From the NCBI GenBank assembly GCA_021018815.1, contig JAITYX010000034.1, positions 2,976,001-3,040,000 of the forward strand: DNA of 64,000 nt. The letters are read 5' to 3'. Under the pieces are notes generated by a model that saw only the letters and a program-made list of their open reading frames with translations, made no database searches and was not told where the DNA came from. How positions within the stretch are numbered: position 1 is the stretch's first letter; each line of letters opens with the position of its first letter. The translations under genes and the position numbers were made by a program. Below are positions 45,541-58,118 of the stretch, in pieces. The stretch is from Talinum fruticosum (Eukaryota > Streptophyta > Magnoliopsida > Caryophyllales > Talinaceae).

Positions 45541-45984
45541 TCAATAAGCTTCAACCCATGCTGTCCAGATTTCTTGTACCCAAACAATATCTTTATTGCA
45601 CTTATATGTTTGTTGTGGCACTAGATCAATTGTAATTTGAAAAAATTCTGGTCCACAATATAGTGTTACACGTCGTGGCAAGGGCATATTAGCTTGGTAT
45701 TTTCCTAGTTTAAATCAAGAAACATGCAAAAGTACCTTGTGATTGGCAAAGGTTGTTTCAAAAGTGCCACAAAGCAAGTAAGAGAGCCTCTCTCCCATAC
45801 ACATAAGCACAATAAGGGAATCATAAAGTAGAGGCCATTGGAATAAGCAACAAATACTGGTAACAAAGATTTTGCTCCTCATAAGTAACGTCACACAAAA
45901 AGATCCCGTGCTTGTCTCGTAAACATTTAACAAGGAAAGAAAATAGAGGCGCAAAACCTCGGAGGTTAAATGATAGGGAAACAA
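45541..45984 (-). pseudogene. Possible captured gene fragment, function unknown
   Basis: On the minus strand a frame runs from 45984 to 45541 with a single internal stop at 45717-45715. The last 50 or so residues look like genuine protein: LPRRVTLYCGPEFFQ, then ITIDLVPQQTYKCNK and WVQEIWTAWVEAY, ending at a stop (45543-45541). Composition is balanced and not of transposon type. The upstream part is more hydrophobic (LLCGTFETTF near 45765). I cannot assign a family. Lying inside a CACTA element next to no other coding sequence, it may be a host-gene fragment carried by the transposon or an exon of a disrupted gene. Chance is not excluded. Confidence 0.35.
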
Positions 45985-46947
45985 TGAAAGGTTAACTTAT
46001 TAATCTGAGCATACCACCCATCTACGTCCGGTCATAACTCATAAGTTATTCCTAGTGAGCTACGACCTTACATCTTTGCATTAAGTTGGAACGGCTACAA
46101 TAATTTACCCACCGGACACCAACCAAGTTTGGTCCGCTCAATACATGCCAAATCACTAGGTAGTCCATCGTCTTGTCTTTAAACCCCGACAAACAAAATC
46201 CTCTCTGTGTTTTGAAGCCTTTTAGCCGTCCAACGTAAATGTAGTATCTTTTATATCTAATAATATTCTACACCATCTCAAATGATACAATTAGCATATG
46301 CAGATTCATAGGGTATAATGCTAAGAGTTTCGGCAAATACCTCGAACGTTTATCTTGAATCCGGGATACACCTCTCGGGTGAAAAGGTGAAGCCGATGTT
46401 GTACAATAGTTACATTATATTCTTCAAGAGAAACTTAGCAAAGGATCCATTTACTCATCATATCACACCAAACAAGAAGAGGGACGCCAAATTTTTAAAT
46501 GATTGGCGCCCATATAGCTAGCCTTCTCATTTTGTTTTGAAAGCAAGATCAATGCTTCACCTCCAAAGGCAACTAAAACCTGGTATCAAGAAAACTAATG
46601 ATGAGGGTTGCGAGTAATTAGTATATGATTTATGTTTACTTATGGATTGTGATACTCTTCCAATTGTGTCTTTATCTTTTTCCCCCATTTATTGTTTTGT
46701 CTTTTCTAGTGTATAGAATTGTGAGATTAGAACATAAAACTACGATACTAATGGTTAGGAAATACATAATTTAAGGAAATAAAAATTATTTGTATCCAAA
46801 AATTGTTGTTAGCATAATAAAATAGACGTAAAACTAATTAAAATTTTAGATGTCCGAGTATTTATTAGATTTGAATTAAGTTAGCTCATGTACTTTTCTT
46901 TTGTTCCAAATATAAGGTACTCTTTTTGGCAAATCAATTTTGAGACA
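45985..46947. other. CACTA interior upstream of Tnp2
   Basis: No recognised gene. A short frame at 46318-46521 has no motif. The stretch just before 46948 would hold the Tnp2 promoter and leader; no convincing TATA box was singled out. Confidence 0.45.
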
Positions 46948-49900
46948 ATGACACCTAACAAGGGGTGGATGAACAAGGAAGATCTCTGGAGTATTGAATA
47001 TGAAAATGGAGTTAAAAGTTTTGTGGATTATGCCTTAACTAATCTAGGAACAAAGTCCATTTGTTATCCATGTGTGAAATGTGTGAACAAAGAGTTTGGG
47101 ACTCGTGAGCAAGTTCAAGGGCATCTCTTTGCTTATGGAATTGTCAAAAGGTACATATTTTGGTATCATCATGGGGAGAGGTTTAGCGAGTCTTACATTG
47201 ATATGGTGTGATGAGGATGATATTGGTAAACATGATGAAACGGATGGAATCTTAAGGGATTTATATCATGATTTTAATGATATAAATTCTTTAAGCCATG
47301 AGAACGAGTGAAGAGGAACCAAATGATGAGGCTAAGACATTTTATAAGTTGTTAAAGGACTCACAAGATCCTATGTATGATGGTTATAAGTCTTCAAAAA
47401 TGTCTGCATTGGTGAAACTCCTTCATATTAAGACTCTCGGTAGTTGGAGTAATGAATCTTTTACCATGCTATTGCAATTCTTAAATGATGAGTTGCTACC
47501 TAATAGTTCAAATTTGCTCGACTCTTATTATCAGGTGAAAAAGACCATGAAAGATCTTGGACTTTCTTATAAGAAAATTGATGCATGTGTGAATGATTAG
47601 GTGTTATAATGGAAGGATCGAAGAAGTTAGACAAATGTAAAGTATGTGGTGAATCTAGATGGAAGACCGATAAGCATAATCGGGATGATAAGTGTAGGTC
47701 AAATGGTAAAAGAATACCTCAAAAGACATTGCGATACTTTCTATTAAAGGCAAGGTTGCAAAGGTATATATGTCCTCCAAGACGGCTTCTTTAATGAGAT
47801 GGCATCATGATAAATAAAAGAAAGATGGGATAATAAGGCACCCAGCCAATTCCATTGCATGGAAGTCACTTGATGAAATGCATGAAGGGTTCGCTTCGGA
47901 TCCTCGTAATGTTAGACTTGGCCTTGCTTGTGATGGCTTTCAGCCCTTTACAAATTCAAAAACTTCATATAGTATTTGGCATGTCATTTTGATTCCATAC
48001 AACTTGCCACCTAAGCTCTGTATGAGACAATCTAATATGATTCTTTAAATGCTTATTCCTGGCCCCGATATTCCTGGAAATGCAATTGACATATATTTGC
48101 AACCCTTAATTGAAGAGTTGAAGGAGTTATGGGAACTTGGAGCTGAGAGATATGATGCCTTCGCTAAATGTCACTTTCAACTTCATGTCTGTGTTGCTTT
48201 GGACGATCAATGACTTTCCAGCATATGGAATGTTGTATGGTTGGAGTACTAAGGGGAAGTTAGCATGCCCTTATTATATGAAGAAGACCCATTCTCCGAG
48301 ATTGTCTCATGTTGGTAAGCAATGTTAAATGGGTCATCGACGCTATCTATATATAAATCATCAATTTCAAAACAGAAAGATTTGTTTGATGGAATAATTA
48401 AACGTGGTAGACCTCCAGAGCTTTCTTCAATTGATGAAATTCTTCATCAAGTGAAGGATCTTGAGAATATCGTATTAAGTAAGGATCCAAATAAGAAGAC
48501 TAAAATATCCCATGAGAAAAGATGGGATAACTAGAGTAAGAAAACTGTCTTCTTTCATCTTCCATATTGGAGAGACCTTTTATTGTGCCATAATTTGGAC
48601 GTCATACATATTAAGAAAAATATATGCGATAATATTCTTGGAACAATTATGAATATCAAAGGAAAAACCAAGGATACGATCAAGACACGTCTTGACTTGG
48701 AAAAACTGGGATTGAGATCCAACCTGCACTTGTTGAAAGAGGGGGATAAGTTAAAGATGCCCCCTGCACCATATACTTTATCCACTATTGAAAAGCACAT
48801 TTTTTGCCAGTTTTTCAAAGACTTACAAGTTCTAGATGGGTTTTCTTCGAATATATCCTATTTTGTAAACATGATGGAGACAAAAATATCCGGTCTTAAG
48901 AGTTATGATTGTAATGTTATACTCCAACATTTCTTACCACTAGTATTGCATGGTCTTCTTACTCCAGTTGTACTGAGAGGCACTTATTGAGTTATCCATG
49001 TTCTTTGCTATATTAGGTGCCAAAGAACTAAACATAGATGAACTGAAGCAAATTGAGGCTCACATCCTTATTACTCTATGTAAGCTAGAAAAGGCTTTTC
49101 GTCCTGCATTTTTTATGCTATGATGCATTTACCTATCGAGTTAGCTTATGAAGCTAGAAGTGGGGGCTAGTTCAATTTAGATGGATGTATCTAGTCGAAC
49201 AAGTTATGAATACATTCAAAACTTACATTTGCAATAAGGCACGGTCGGAGACATCATTTGCGAGAGGGTTATCTAGATGATGAATGTATGACCCTTTGTT
49301 CAAGATATTACATAGCATGGAGACAAGGTTCGATCGCCTCGAATGAAATCATGAAAATCAAAATGACCATGATGGAGGCTTACCTATCTTTAATCATCTT
49401 GGTCGGATACTTGGATCCTAAAGAGTTCGTACTCGATGTTCGAAGTATGAGTTAGATGAAGCTCACATTTATAGTTTGAAGAATTGTGATGTTCAGCCTT
49501 TTCTAGAGTATGCCTCGTATCTAAAAGCATTTTTATGTCATATTATAAACTTTAAGTTTATGAAATTAATTTTTTAACTTAAGTAATGTATTTGTTTCAT
49601 ATAGGAAATACTACGCAAGACAACCATCCGATGTTTCTCTCTCGAGGAAGAATGGTGTAAAAACTTTAGGGAATGGTTCAAGTGTGAAGTATATTACATT
49701 ACAAGTAAATAGACTCATATATGTAAATTAATATGCATAATTAATATACTCAAAATATTTTTTTTAATTGGTAAGTAAGAAGACTTAGAAAATGGAAAAT
49801 TTACTCTCATTAGCACATGGGCCAACACAATATGTCACATCCTTTACTGGCTATATAGTCAATGGATATAGATTCCATATAGAACAGCGAGAGAAGAGCT

Positions 49901-50283
49901 TGACAACTCAAAATAGTGGTGTTGTTGTCATTGGAAATACAAGTCAAGGAGATGAAAATGTAGATTATTATGGGGTCTTAACCAATGTACCTGAGCTACA
50001 ATATCTTGGGTGGAAACGAGTAGTGCTATTTCACTACAAATGGTTCGATGTATATGATAAAGCTAAAGGGATTAAAATTGACCAATATGGCTTTGTTAGT
50101 ATTAATTGCAAATAGCAATTAAAAACTAACGAGCCATTTATCTTGGCTAGTCAAGCACATCAGGCTTTCTATGCAATCGACAACGTGAACAAAGGTTGGC
50201 ATGTTGCACTTAAGTCACACCTTCATTGCTCTAATGAGATGGAACAAGTGGATGATCTTCCAACTACGAGGCTCTCACAATGA
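46948..50283 (+). pseudogene. CACTA transposase Tnp2-like gene, decayed
   Basis: The transposase that cuts and joins CACTA ends. Start MTPNKGWMNKEDLWS at 46948 opens a transposase-associated domain (CYPCVKCVNKEF, then FWYHHGE). Frame changes occur near 47210 and 47315. KCKVCGESRWK (about 47633), MRWHH (47795) and DPRNVRLGLACDGFQPF (47900) begin the Tnp2 core; MLIPGPDIPGNAIDIYLQPL and LKELWELGA (48050-48145) and TINDFPAYGMLYGWSTKGKLACP (48200-48270) continue it. A DUF4218-type region follows (LKSYDCNVILQHFLPLVL at 48893; ELNIDELKQIEAHILITLCK near 49030). The last part, 49792-50283, is a DUF4216-type domain (YYGVLTNVPELQYLGWKRVVLF, VYDKAKGIK). A TAG splits it at 50113. Many stops: inactive. Confidence 0.88.
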
Positions 50284-50503
50284 AGCAAATCTGGAGAATG
50301 AACAAAGATCTAGAAAGAGACGAAGATGAAATATAGTTGCACTTTCTTTGATAGTTAATTATTAATATTGATGTTTTCACATTTATCAAACATATGTTTC
50401 CTTTATTGCACCGGATAAGCTTAGTGTATCCTACCATATGGGTTTGCTCGTTGATCATAATTTACTAGTTACTAGTGTTTGCTTTGCTTGTTGTTGCTTA
50501 TTG
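50284..50503. other. End of Tnp2 and following intergenic DNA
   Basis: Lys/Arg-rich coding text (RSRKRRRN) continues briefly to about 50335, then AT-rich sequence without features. Confidence 0.45.
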
Positions 50504-50595
50504 TTAGGAGGCCCACATGACATTTCTAGTAGACATAATAGGCTTGCTATTAGGAGGCCCACATGATATTTGTAGTAGACGTAAAAGGCTTGTGG
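50504..50595. repeat. Tandem duplication, 46-bp unit
   Basis: Two adjacent units, 50504-50549 and 50550-50595, each starting TTAGGAGGCCCACATGA and ending AGGCTTG plus two bases, with about eight differences. Confidence 0.85.
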
Positions 50596-50790
50596 CCTAG
50601 CCATCTGCAGGAGTAGGAGCTACAATCGTAGGCCATCTGCAGACACACCGTAACGACACGACCATCTGCAGCCTATCTACAACAGCCAAGCATCGCCTAT
50701 CTCGCATCTATCTATGGCGGCCACCAACAGCTGGTCGCTACGGATGAGCGGCTATCTACAGACTATCCGCAGCAGACCATTTGCTTTAAA
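50596..50790. repeat. Cluster of CATCTGCAG-type words
   Basis: CCATCTGCAG occurs at 50601, 50633 and 50662, with variants TATCTACAAC, TATCTACAGAC and TATCCGCAGC up to 50775. GC-richer than the surroundings. Likely internal CACTA repeats; role unknown. Confidence 0.6.
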
Positions 50791-50832
50791 TCCCGTATTG
50801 ACATGTTTATTTTAAGAAATGATTTAATTTTA

Positions 50833-50837
50833 TTTTC
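50833..50837. other. Target-site duplication of copy F, left
   Basis: TTTTC before the LTR; its partner is at 61726-61730. Confidence 0.8.
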
Positions 50838-52416
50838 TCGAAGACTCGGACACTCGCTCAATACTTTTCTCGAGTTATGCAAAAGGAATCAAGTATAACG
50901 ATATCATACATATAGAGTTTTGATTCCAAGGCATTCTCTGTGTCTTAGAAACTCCTTTGAGTAAAATAGTATTTTCTCTAAGTGATTCAGTCTTCACTTA
51001 TCTCATTTATCGCTTTCAGAAGCTGACTTAGAAAACTCGGTTCTTTATTCCGAGTCCATCCTCACTCGGATTAATCGCATGTTGAATATACCAGTATTCC
51101 ACTGTTTCTTACTCGGAATCCGACTTGTGATTATCTGTTCTATTGTTTGCATAGTCGGCATTCGTAGTCCATTTCATACTTAGTCTATATCAAGTTAATC
51201 CTCTCGATATTCTTTATCGCACTTGATTCTTCGCTTAGACTAAGTCGGATGGAATTCTTAGTATCATGGATATTAGACTTAGAAAATTCCATTTCTTTTC
51301 CGACTCGGATAATCTGTTGGTTAATTATCATAATTATTTTATTATCTCGTGTCTAACTTTGGACCAAAGTATTCTATACTTTGAGAACCAGAATTGATTT
51401 ACTTTTGTAGGTTATTCATTCGAGGATACACCTTTTTCAAACTACAAAAGTAGCCGGCTTCGTAACGTCAAATCACCAGGAGATATGGCTTTTCACCTTC
51501 CCTCGCTTTAGTCCCGTAAGATTGTGTCGAAGCCGTCCGCTTCCATATCCGGAAAACTGGAACGCTAAGCTTAACGGTGGTTTCCACCTCATCTTTCAAG
51601 ACACAACCGATGGTTTTGGGACTTCCAAGAGAGTTAAACCGTTGTCCAACGTCCACATTTCAACGGATACTTTCCGAGTGACTCGGAAAGCTCTTATCAA
51701 CGGTCACAGAGGACTCTCGGTCAGCAGATGAAGATAACGGCTACTCTGCCTGGTCATCTATAAATAGAAGCCACTTCACAAGGCTTGAAGATTGCCGAAT
51801 CTATTGTTAATACACGTACTTGAGAAAAGTCGTTGTATTTACTTTCAATCTTCTACTTACAACTCCCTTTCCGTAACTCATTACTTTCCGAGTTGTAAGG
51901 TCTTGTACTTAGTTACAAACTCTTCTTACATTCTTTGTAAGGTCCCTTGACTAAGCCGTAAAGGTTAACTCGACTTAGTTGTCCCTAGCTGTAAGGGTTA
52001 TCTCAGCTAGGAAGTACTAGATCGGATAAGGTAACTTCGAGTCTAGGAAAACTTGTATAGAGTTGTCCAAGGGAGCAACTCAGGTTCAGCCAGCTCACGG
52101 TATTTTGTGGACTCAAAATAGTGGATTTGACTTCGTGTCCGGATTGACACGGGCCGTGGTTTTCTCGCCCTAGGAGGGTTTCCACGTAAAATCTAAAGTG
52201 TTATCCTTCCGAGTTCATTCTAGACTCGGATCGCTTTACTGCTCTTGTTTCTTCCGATTCATTGCTTTCGAGTCCAAACTTTTCCGACCCTCCTTTTAGA
52301 CTCGTAAACTGTCTTTGTCTCTTTTCCGAGAAAAAGAGTGTGTTTTCGAGAAGAATTTTCTACCACCCTATTCACCCCCTCTAGGGTGACTCGGACTCTC
52401 CCCGAGCAAACCTTCA
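50838..52416 (+). repeat. 5' LTR of copy F
   Basis: 1579 bp, starting TCGAAGACTCGG (one C inserted after the first T) and ending AGCAAACCTTCA. AACGG words at 51573, 51662, 51699 and 51736 precede the TATA box at 51759-51767. Stem-loops at 51951-51978 and 51984-52011. Confidence 0.92.
51759..51767 (+). promoter_or_regulatory. LTR TATA box, copy F
   Basis: TATAAATAG with four AACGG words in the preceding 190 bases; the 3' LTR has its equivalent at 61068-61076. Confidence 0.75.
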
Positions 52417-52418
52417 AT

Positions 52419-52430
52419 TGGTATCGAGCC
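52419..52430 (+). other. Primer binding site, copy F
   Basis: TGGTATCGAGCC two bases after the LTR; initiator tRNA-Met type with a one-base deletion relative to the consensus. Confidence 0.82.
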
Positions 52431-52475
52431 TAGCCTTTCAAAAAGGTTTTAACAATCCAAAGGTTTAAAGATCGG

Positions 52476-54300
52476 ATGGCTCGTAACATCGGAGAGTTCG
52501 ACGAAGGAAGATCTTCCAACGAGCCACCAAAATTCAAAGGCTCAAACTTTGGGCACTCGGAAGAAGCTTATGGAATGTTTCCTCCTGGATCATGATGAAG
52601 AAGTATGGGAAATCATACAACAAGGAAACTACATTCCAACCAAGACAGATGAATTCGAATCCTTCCCAAGACAAAGGCCGAGTTCACACTAGCAGAAGCT
52701 ACGAAATTCCGAAAGAATTTCAAAGCCATGAACATTCTTATGTGATTCATAAGCTCGGAAGAATACAACCGAGTCTCTCGCATGTGACTCTACTAAAGAG
52801 GTGTGGGATACCTTGGTCAACACCTACGAAGGTACGAGTCGGGTGAGACAAGCGAAGATCAGCCAAGTATGTTCACAAATATGAGCTTTTTAAAATGGAG
52901 CCAGAGGAGAATATTACTCGGATGTTCATTCGCTTCACCGAGATCACCAACAATCTCAAATCTCCGGGAAAGAAAATCTCCCATGAAGAGATGTGCCGGA
53001 AAATTCTCGAAGCCTACCCAAGAGACGATGGGGTCCTAAGGTGACTCGCCATAGAAGAGGCTCGTAACCTTTCACTCTTGAAGCCGACGAGCTCATCGGA
53101 AAGCTTCGACTCATGAGATACATCCGGAAGAGGAAGATGCTGAAGGTACTTCCAAACGGAACATTGCGCTTAAAGCCTCGTAATCCAAAGAAGCAAGTCC
53201 GAGCTCCTCCGACTTAGAAGATGATCCCATGGCACTCATTGCAAGAGGCTTCAAAAGAATGATGAAGCATAAAAGATGGGACAAAAGACCAAAAGAAGAA
53301 TTCTACAAGAAAGACAACAGAGATAGAAAAGGTAAGTTTTCTTCTCCTTCAAAGTTATCTTTGTCTAAGAATTCTGGATGTTTTGAATGTGGCAAGCAAA
53401 GACCACATAGTCAAGGACTCGTCCAAAAAGAAAAAGGGACAAGAAGAAGAAAAAGGCCATGATGGCAACATGGAGCGATGAGGACTCATCAGAAGACGAC
53501 GAGGACTCGGATGACTCAAAGTGTCCGATGGCAATCTCCGACTAGAAGCCGAAAGAGAGTCGACTCGGACTGCGACAACGAGGAAACCGATCCTCAAGAG
53601 GTAATAAACTACTTCCTCAAATTCTCCAAAGTTGATTTAGCTAAATAGATTTTTACTTTGGAAGAAAAGTCCAATTTTAATTCTTCTCATTTCAAAGAAC
53701 AACTTGAGTCAATCACCTTTGAGAGCATTTCTTTGAAAAACGAATTAGAAAACCGAGACTCACACTCGGGGAATTCAAGACAAGTGCTCAAGCTAATGAG
53801 ACCGAGTCCGAGTTACTCAAGAAAGAAAATGAGCAACTACAACGTAAGCTCATTGAGTCTCAAGATCTGGTTTTAAAATTCACTCAAGGTCGAAGAACCT
53901 TGACATGCTCTTAGGATCACAAGTGTGTCTCTTTTCGAAAAGAAGGTCTTGGTTTCAATAAGGAGGAAGAATCTAATTCTTACTCGTAATTATTCAAAAG
54001 GACTCCGTAACCGTAAAGTTCAGGAAAGTCGAGCACGGTCCCATTCACGTAAATGAAAGGAGGACCAAGCCCTGAATCTGTTTACAAAAAGAAACCATTT
54101 TCTCCTGTTTCAAAAGGAAAAGTTTTCGAAAGAAAGAGACATAGACTCGGCTTCTCGAGAGGAAGACTCGTAATCGACAAAACCCAAAGTCATTCAAATC
54201 TGGGTTCCAAAACACCTTCTTCCTCGTAAAAGGACCACAGTAAAAAATGTTACTCGGGTTCGTTAGAGGAATTGAGAAGGGTTAGATTCTCTCTGTTTTG
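52476..54300 (+). pseudogene. gag: gag of copy F
   Basis: Start MARNIGEFDEGRSSNEPPKFKGSNFGH at 52476. The frame is lost at 52555, where CACTCGGAAGAAG stands for the CACTGGAAGAAG expected from the conserved Trp-Lys-Lys. UBN2 text continues in other frames: VWEIIQQGNYIP near 52600, NITRMFIRFTEITNNL near 52910. The zinc knuckle starts CFECGK at about 53378 but is broken by two single-base insertions (GGCAAGCAAAG and GACTCGTCC). A Lys-rich stretch, a Glu/Asp/Ser-rich stretch (53475-53530) and the charged tail with SIT/SE repeats follow. Confidence 0.87.
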
Positions 54301-55890
54301 CAGGTAACTCGTAAAAGATCAAAGGACACTGGTACCTGGACAGCGAATGTTCTCGACACATGTCGGTGACCAAGGACTCTTTTCCGAGCTAGAATCATAT
54401 AAAGGAGGAAAAGTCACTTTTGGAGATGACAGCGAAGTGTAAGATAGTGGGCATTGGCAAGATTGGAAATGGAAGCAATCTGGTGAGCCCAGTCTACCTT
54501 GTCAAAGGGCTAAAATACAATCTACTTAGCATTTCCCAGCTATGCGACAAAGGTCAAGAGGTAAGATTCACTCAATCTAAGTGCTACATCTCGGATGAGA
54601 CCACCAAAGAGATAAAGCTCTCGGTAAGAGATCGGGTAATACTTACATCATTGCTCTTTCTCGACCTAAGTCGAACCTATCTTGTTTAAAAGCATGTCTC
54701 CATGATGTTTCTTGGACTTGGCATCGTAGATTAGGCCATATCAGCATGCATACTATAAAGAAATTAGCATCTAATGGTTTAGTTAGGGGCTTACCTAACC
54801 GTGTTTTTGAGAAAGACAAAGTATGTGAAGCATGCACTCGAGGGAAACAAGTCAAATCTTCATTCAAATCTCTAAAGACAGTTTCCACATCCAAAGTACT
54901 TGAATTACCGCATATGGATTTATGCGGTGAAATCCCCGTGAAGAGTCTCTGAGGTAAATCTTACATTCTTGTCATTGTTGATGATTACTCATGATTTACC
55001 TGGGTGTGTTTTCTTAAGCACAAAAATGAAGCCTTCAAGGAGTTCAAGCAAGCTCTGTAGAAAGATTCAAGTTGAGTCTCGGACTCGATTCAAAAGATTC
55101 GAACCGACCATGGAAGGGAGTTCGATTACTCGGAATTCTCGTAGTTTTGTGACAAAAATGGAATCTCTCACAACTTCTCAAGCACCTGTAACTCCTCAAT
55201 AGAATGGAGTAGTAGAGAGAAAGAACAGAACCCTTGAAGAAATAGCAAGGACGATGATGATTGAACACAACTTGCCTTACTATTTCTCGGGCGAGGCAAC
55301 CAACACAGCCAACTACACTCTCAATAGATGCCTCATCGGATCCATTCTCAAGAAAACACCCTATGAACTCTACAAAGGGAAGAAGCCAAAGATTTCATAT
55401 TTCGGACCTTTCGGATGTAAGTACTTCGTTCACAACAATGGTAAGGATTATCTCGACCAAGTTCGATGCTCTGGTCGACGAAGGTATTTTTCTAGGTTAC
55501 TCCTCTCATAGCAAAGCTTATCGCATTTACAATAATCGTACTAACAAAGTGGAAGAAAGCATCCACGTAGTATTTGATGAGTTTGAACAGGAGAAGCCAA
55601 GTGAGTCTTCATACTCGTAACCGAAGCTCGTAAAGGATGATGACGAAGCCGAGCCTGTAAAGACTCGGACCCAACATGCTCGGAATGAAGTCACTCGTAA
55701 CGAGGAAACTCGAATGAGACAGCTTCAAGAGCCGGCTCGTAACGAACAATTTAATGAAGAAGATCACTCGTAACAAGCTTCGAAAATCAAGCCGCTCAAC
55801 CCACAAACCTGGTGAATCAAAGAACCGGTAAAGCCTTCAAAATCACTTCCAGTCATCCTCAAGAAAACATCATTTCCGATATCAACATTG
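54301..55890 (+). pseudogene. pol: Protease and integrase of copy F
   Basis: The protease site at 54330-54362 reads WYLDSECSRHM; Gly of the DSG triad is replaced by Glu, so it would be inactive if the base is real. The zinc domain is complete: WHRRLGH near 54718 and KVCEACTRGK near 54820. The core shows HMDLCGEIPVKSL (54910), then DDYS followed by a TGA where Arg is expected. NGVVERKNRTLEEIARTMM (55205) and NTANYTLNRCLIGSILKKTPYELYKGKK (55312) follow, then FGCKYFVHNNGKD. A variable linker leads to RT. Confidence 0.88.
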
Positions 55891-57478
55891 GGGTAAGAAC
55901 TCGTTCTTCTCTTCATAATCTATGTGCATTCACCGCATTCATTTCATTAACTCGAACCCAAAATGCACTAGAGGCCCTTAATGAACCTGAATGGGTAGAG
56001 GCCATGCAAGAGGAACTTAATCAATTCGAGAGAAACCAAGTCCGGACTCGACCAACCGACCTTCCGACCACTCAGCTATAGGAACCAAATGGGTTTTCAA
56101 GAACAAACTGGATGAGGGTGGAGTGGTAGTCGAAACAAGGCTAGACTTGTGGCTCAGTGGATATAATCATGAAGAAGGAATTGATTGTGGGGAAACCTTT
56201 GCACCTGTAGTCGAATCGAAGCCATTAGAATTCTCGTTGGCATTTGCATCCAAAGCATGCATATTAAATTATATCAAATGGATGTTAAGTGTGCCTTTCT
56301 CAATTGTTTTATTGAAGAAGAAGTTTATGTCGAGCAGACTCTCCCGGTTTTGAAAACTCAGAATTTCCAAATCACGTTTTCAAACTTCAAAAGGCTCTCT
56401 ATGGTCTTAAGCAAGCCCCTCGAGCTTGGTATGAAAGACTCGAGTAGCTTCTTGGTTCAAAATGATTTCAAAAGAGGTCAGATCGACAAGACTCTATTCA
56501 TAAAGACCAAAGAGAAAGATTTTCTTATTGTTCAAATCTATGTTGATGATATTATTTTCGGTGCTACTAATGAATTTCTGTGCCGAGAATTTTCTCGAGT
56601 TGATGAGTCAAGAATTCCAAATGAGTATGATGGGAGAACTCAATTTCTTCCATGGGTTGCAAATCAAACAAGACAAAGATGGAATCTTTGTTTATCAATC
56701 AAAATACACCAAGGAACTGCTGAAGAAATATAAACTTCAAGATGCAAAGCACGCATCTACACCTATGAGCAGATAGCATAAAGCTTGACTCAGACGAGAA
56801 AGGTAAAGCAATAGATCGAAACTCTATCGAGCTATGATTAGATCTTTGCTATATCTTACTTCAAGCAGAGCCGATATAATGTTCAGTGTTTGTTTATGTG
56901 GAAGATTTCAAGCTAATCCAAAAGAATCACATCTCACTGCGGTGAAGAGAATTTTTAGATATCTTGCAGTACTCGTAATCTAGGTCCGTGGTACTCCGGA
57001 GACTCGTAACCGACTCGACCGGGTACTCGGACGCAGTACTACGCAGGATACAAAGTTGATCGAAAGAGCACATCCGGAGCTTGCCAATTTCTGGGTCAAT
57101 CACTAATATCTTGGCACTCAAAGAAACAAAACTCAATAGCTCTATCAACCGCGAAGCTGAATACATTGCCGCTGGAGCTTGTTGCGCTGAGATTCTTTGG
57201 ATAAAACAACACTTGAAGGATCTTGGACTATTCCTCAACTCAATCCCAATCAAATGTGATAACCAAAGCGCAATCAGCATCACTAAGAATCCTGTTCAAG
57301 CATTCAAAAACAAAGCATATTGAGGTCGGTATCACTTCTTACGCGATCACTCGTAAAAGGGTGATATTGAGCTTGAGTTCATTCCTACTAATCTTCAATT
57401 AGCTGATATCTTTACTAAGCCTCTTGGTGAAGATCAATTTTGTTTTATCCGAATGAGCTTGGTATGTTAAATGCTTAA
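55891..57478 (+). pseudogene. pol: Reverse transcriptase and RNase H of copy F
   Basis: RT text begins ALEALNEPEWVEAMQEELNQF at about 55967, with [12 protein letters not shown] near 56180, KLYQMDVKCAFLN near 56265 and [16 protein letters not shown] near 56395. YVDD is intact at 56539-56550. GLQIKQDKDGIFVYQSKYTKELL follows near 56655. RNase H includes EAEYIAAGACCAEILWIKQHLKDLG near 57150 and CDNQSAISITKNPV near 57258; the stop is at 57476-57478. Indels split the region into about six frames. Confidence 0.88.
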
Positions 57479-58118
57479 TTATGTATTACTTTTATGGCAT
57501 AATTCTGTGCTATGTGCTTTCTGTGTTGATAACAATTAGTTCGACTTGATTCGATGATACTGGGCTGATAGTTATTTCATGTTTCTAAGTCACTCGTAAA
57601 CCTTTCGAGTCAAACTCGCACGTAGAGAAATTTGGACATCAAATTCTCTCAAGCTATCTCTAGAACAAGTGGAGAGTTTCGGATTATATTTTCAAAATCT
57701 TTTTCTCTCTCCTTCTCGAGTGCCGCGATCGGATCGTAACCGTAGATTTCAAACCGCTGGTTTCTCAACCGTTGAAGAAGAACCGTCACACCGGTCTTTG
57801 GTGACCGATGGACAAGCCGAGTCGAACGGAGTTACTTAACGGATAGTGGATGGGCATGCTTATTTCCTATAAATAACGACTATCCATTTTCATCTCGGTA
57901 TTCTAAAACTCCATCTCTCTCAAAAGAAACTTCTCGCGGAAGATTACTACGTGAACAGTCGCTCTTGATCGTCTCGCAAGCATCGAAGAAGCTCTCTCTC
58001 ACTCTCTCGTAAGTTTCGATCGCTCTCATCTTTCTCTTCTTCATTTTCTATTTTCTTCTCTTCTACACCTCCTTCTCTCTTTCATTCGAAAAGCTTCATC
58101 TTTTCTCTCTCTCTTAAA
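57479..58118 (+). promoter_or_regulatory. Internal promoter-like spacer of copy F
   Basis: Counterpart of 7024-7660, with GAACGGAGTTA and TTAACGGATAG just upstream of TATAAATAA at 57868-57876. The CT-rich leader (CATCTCTCTC near 57912) runs to the MPKCG start at 58119. Confidence 0.6.
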
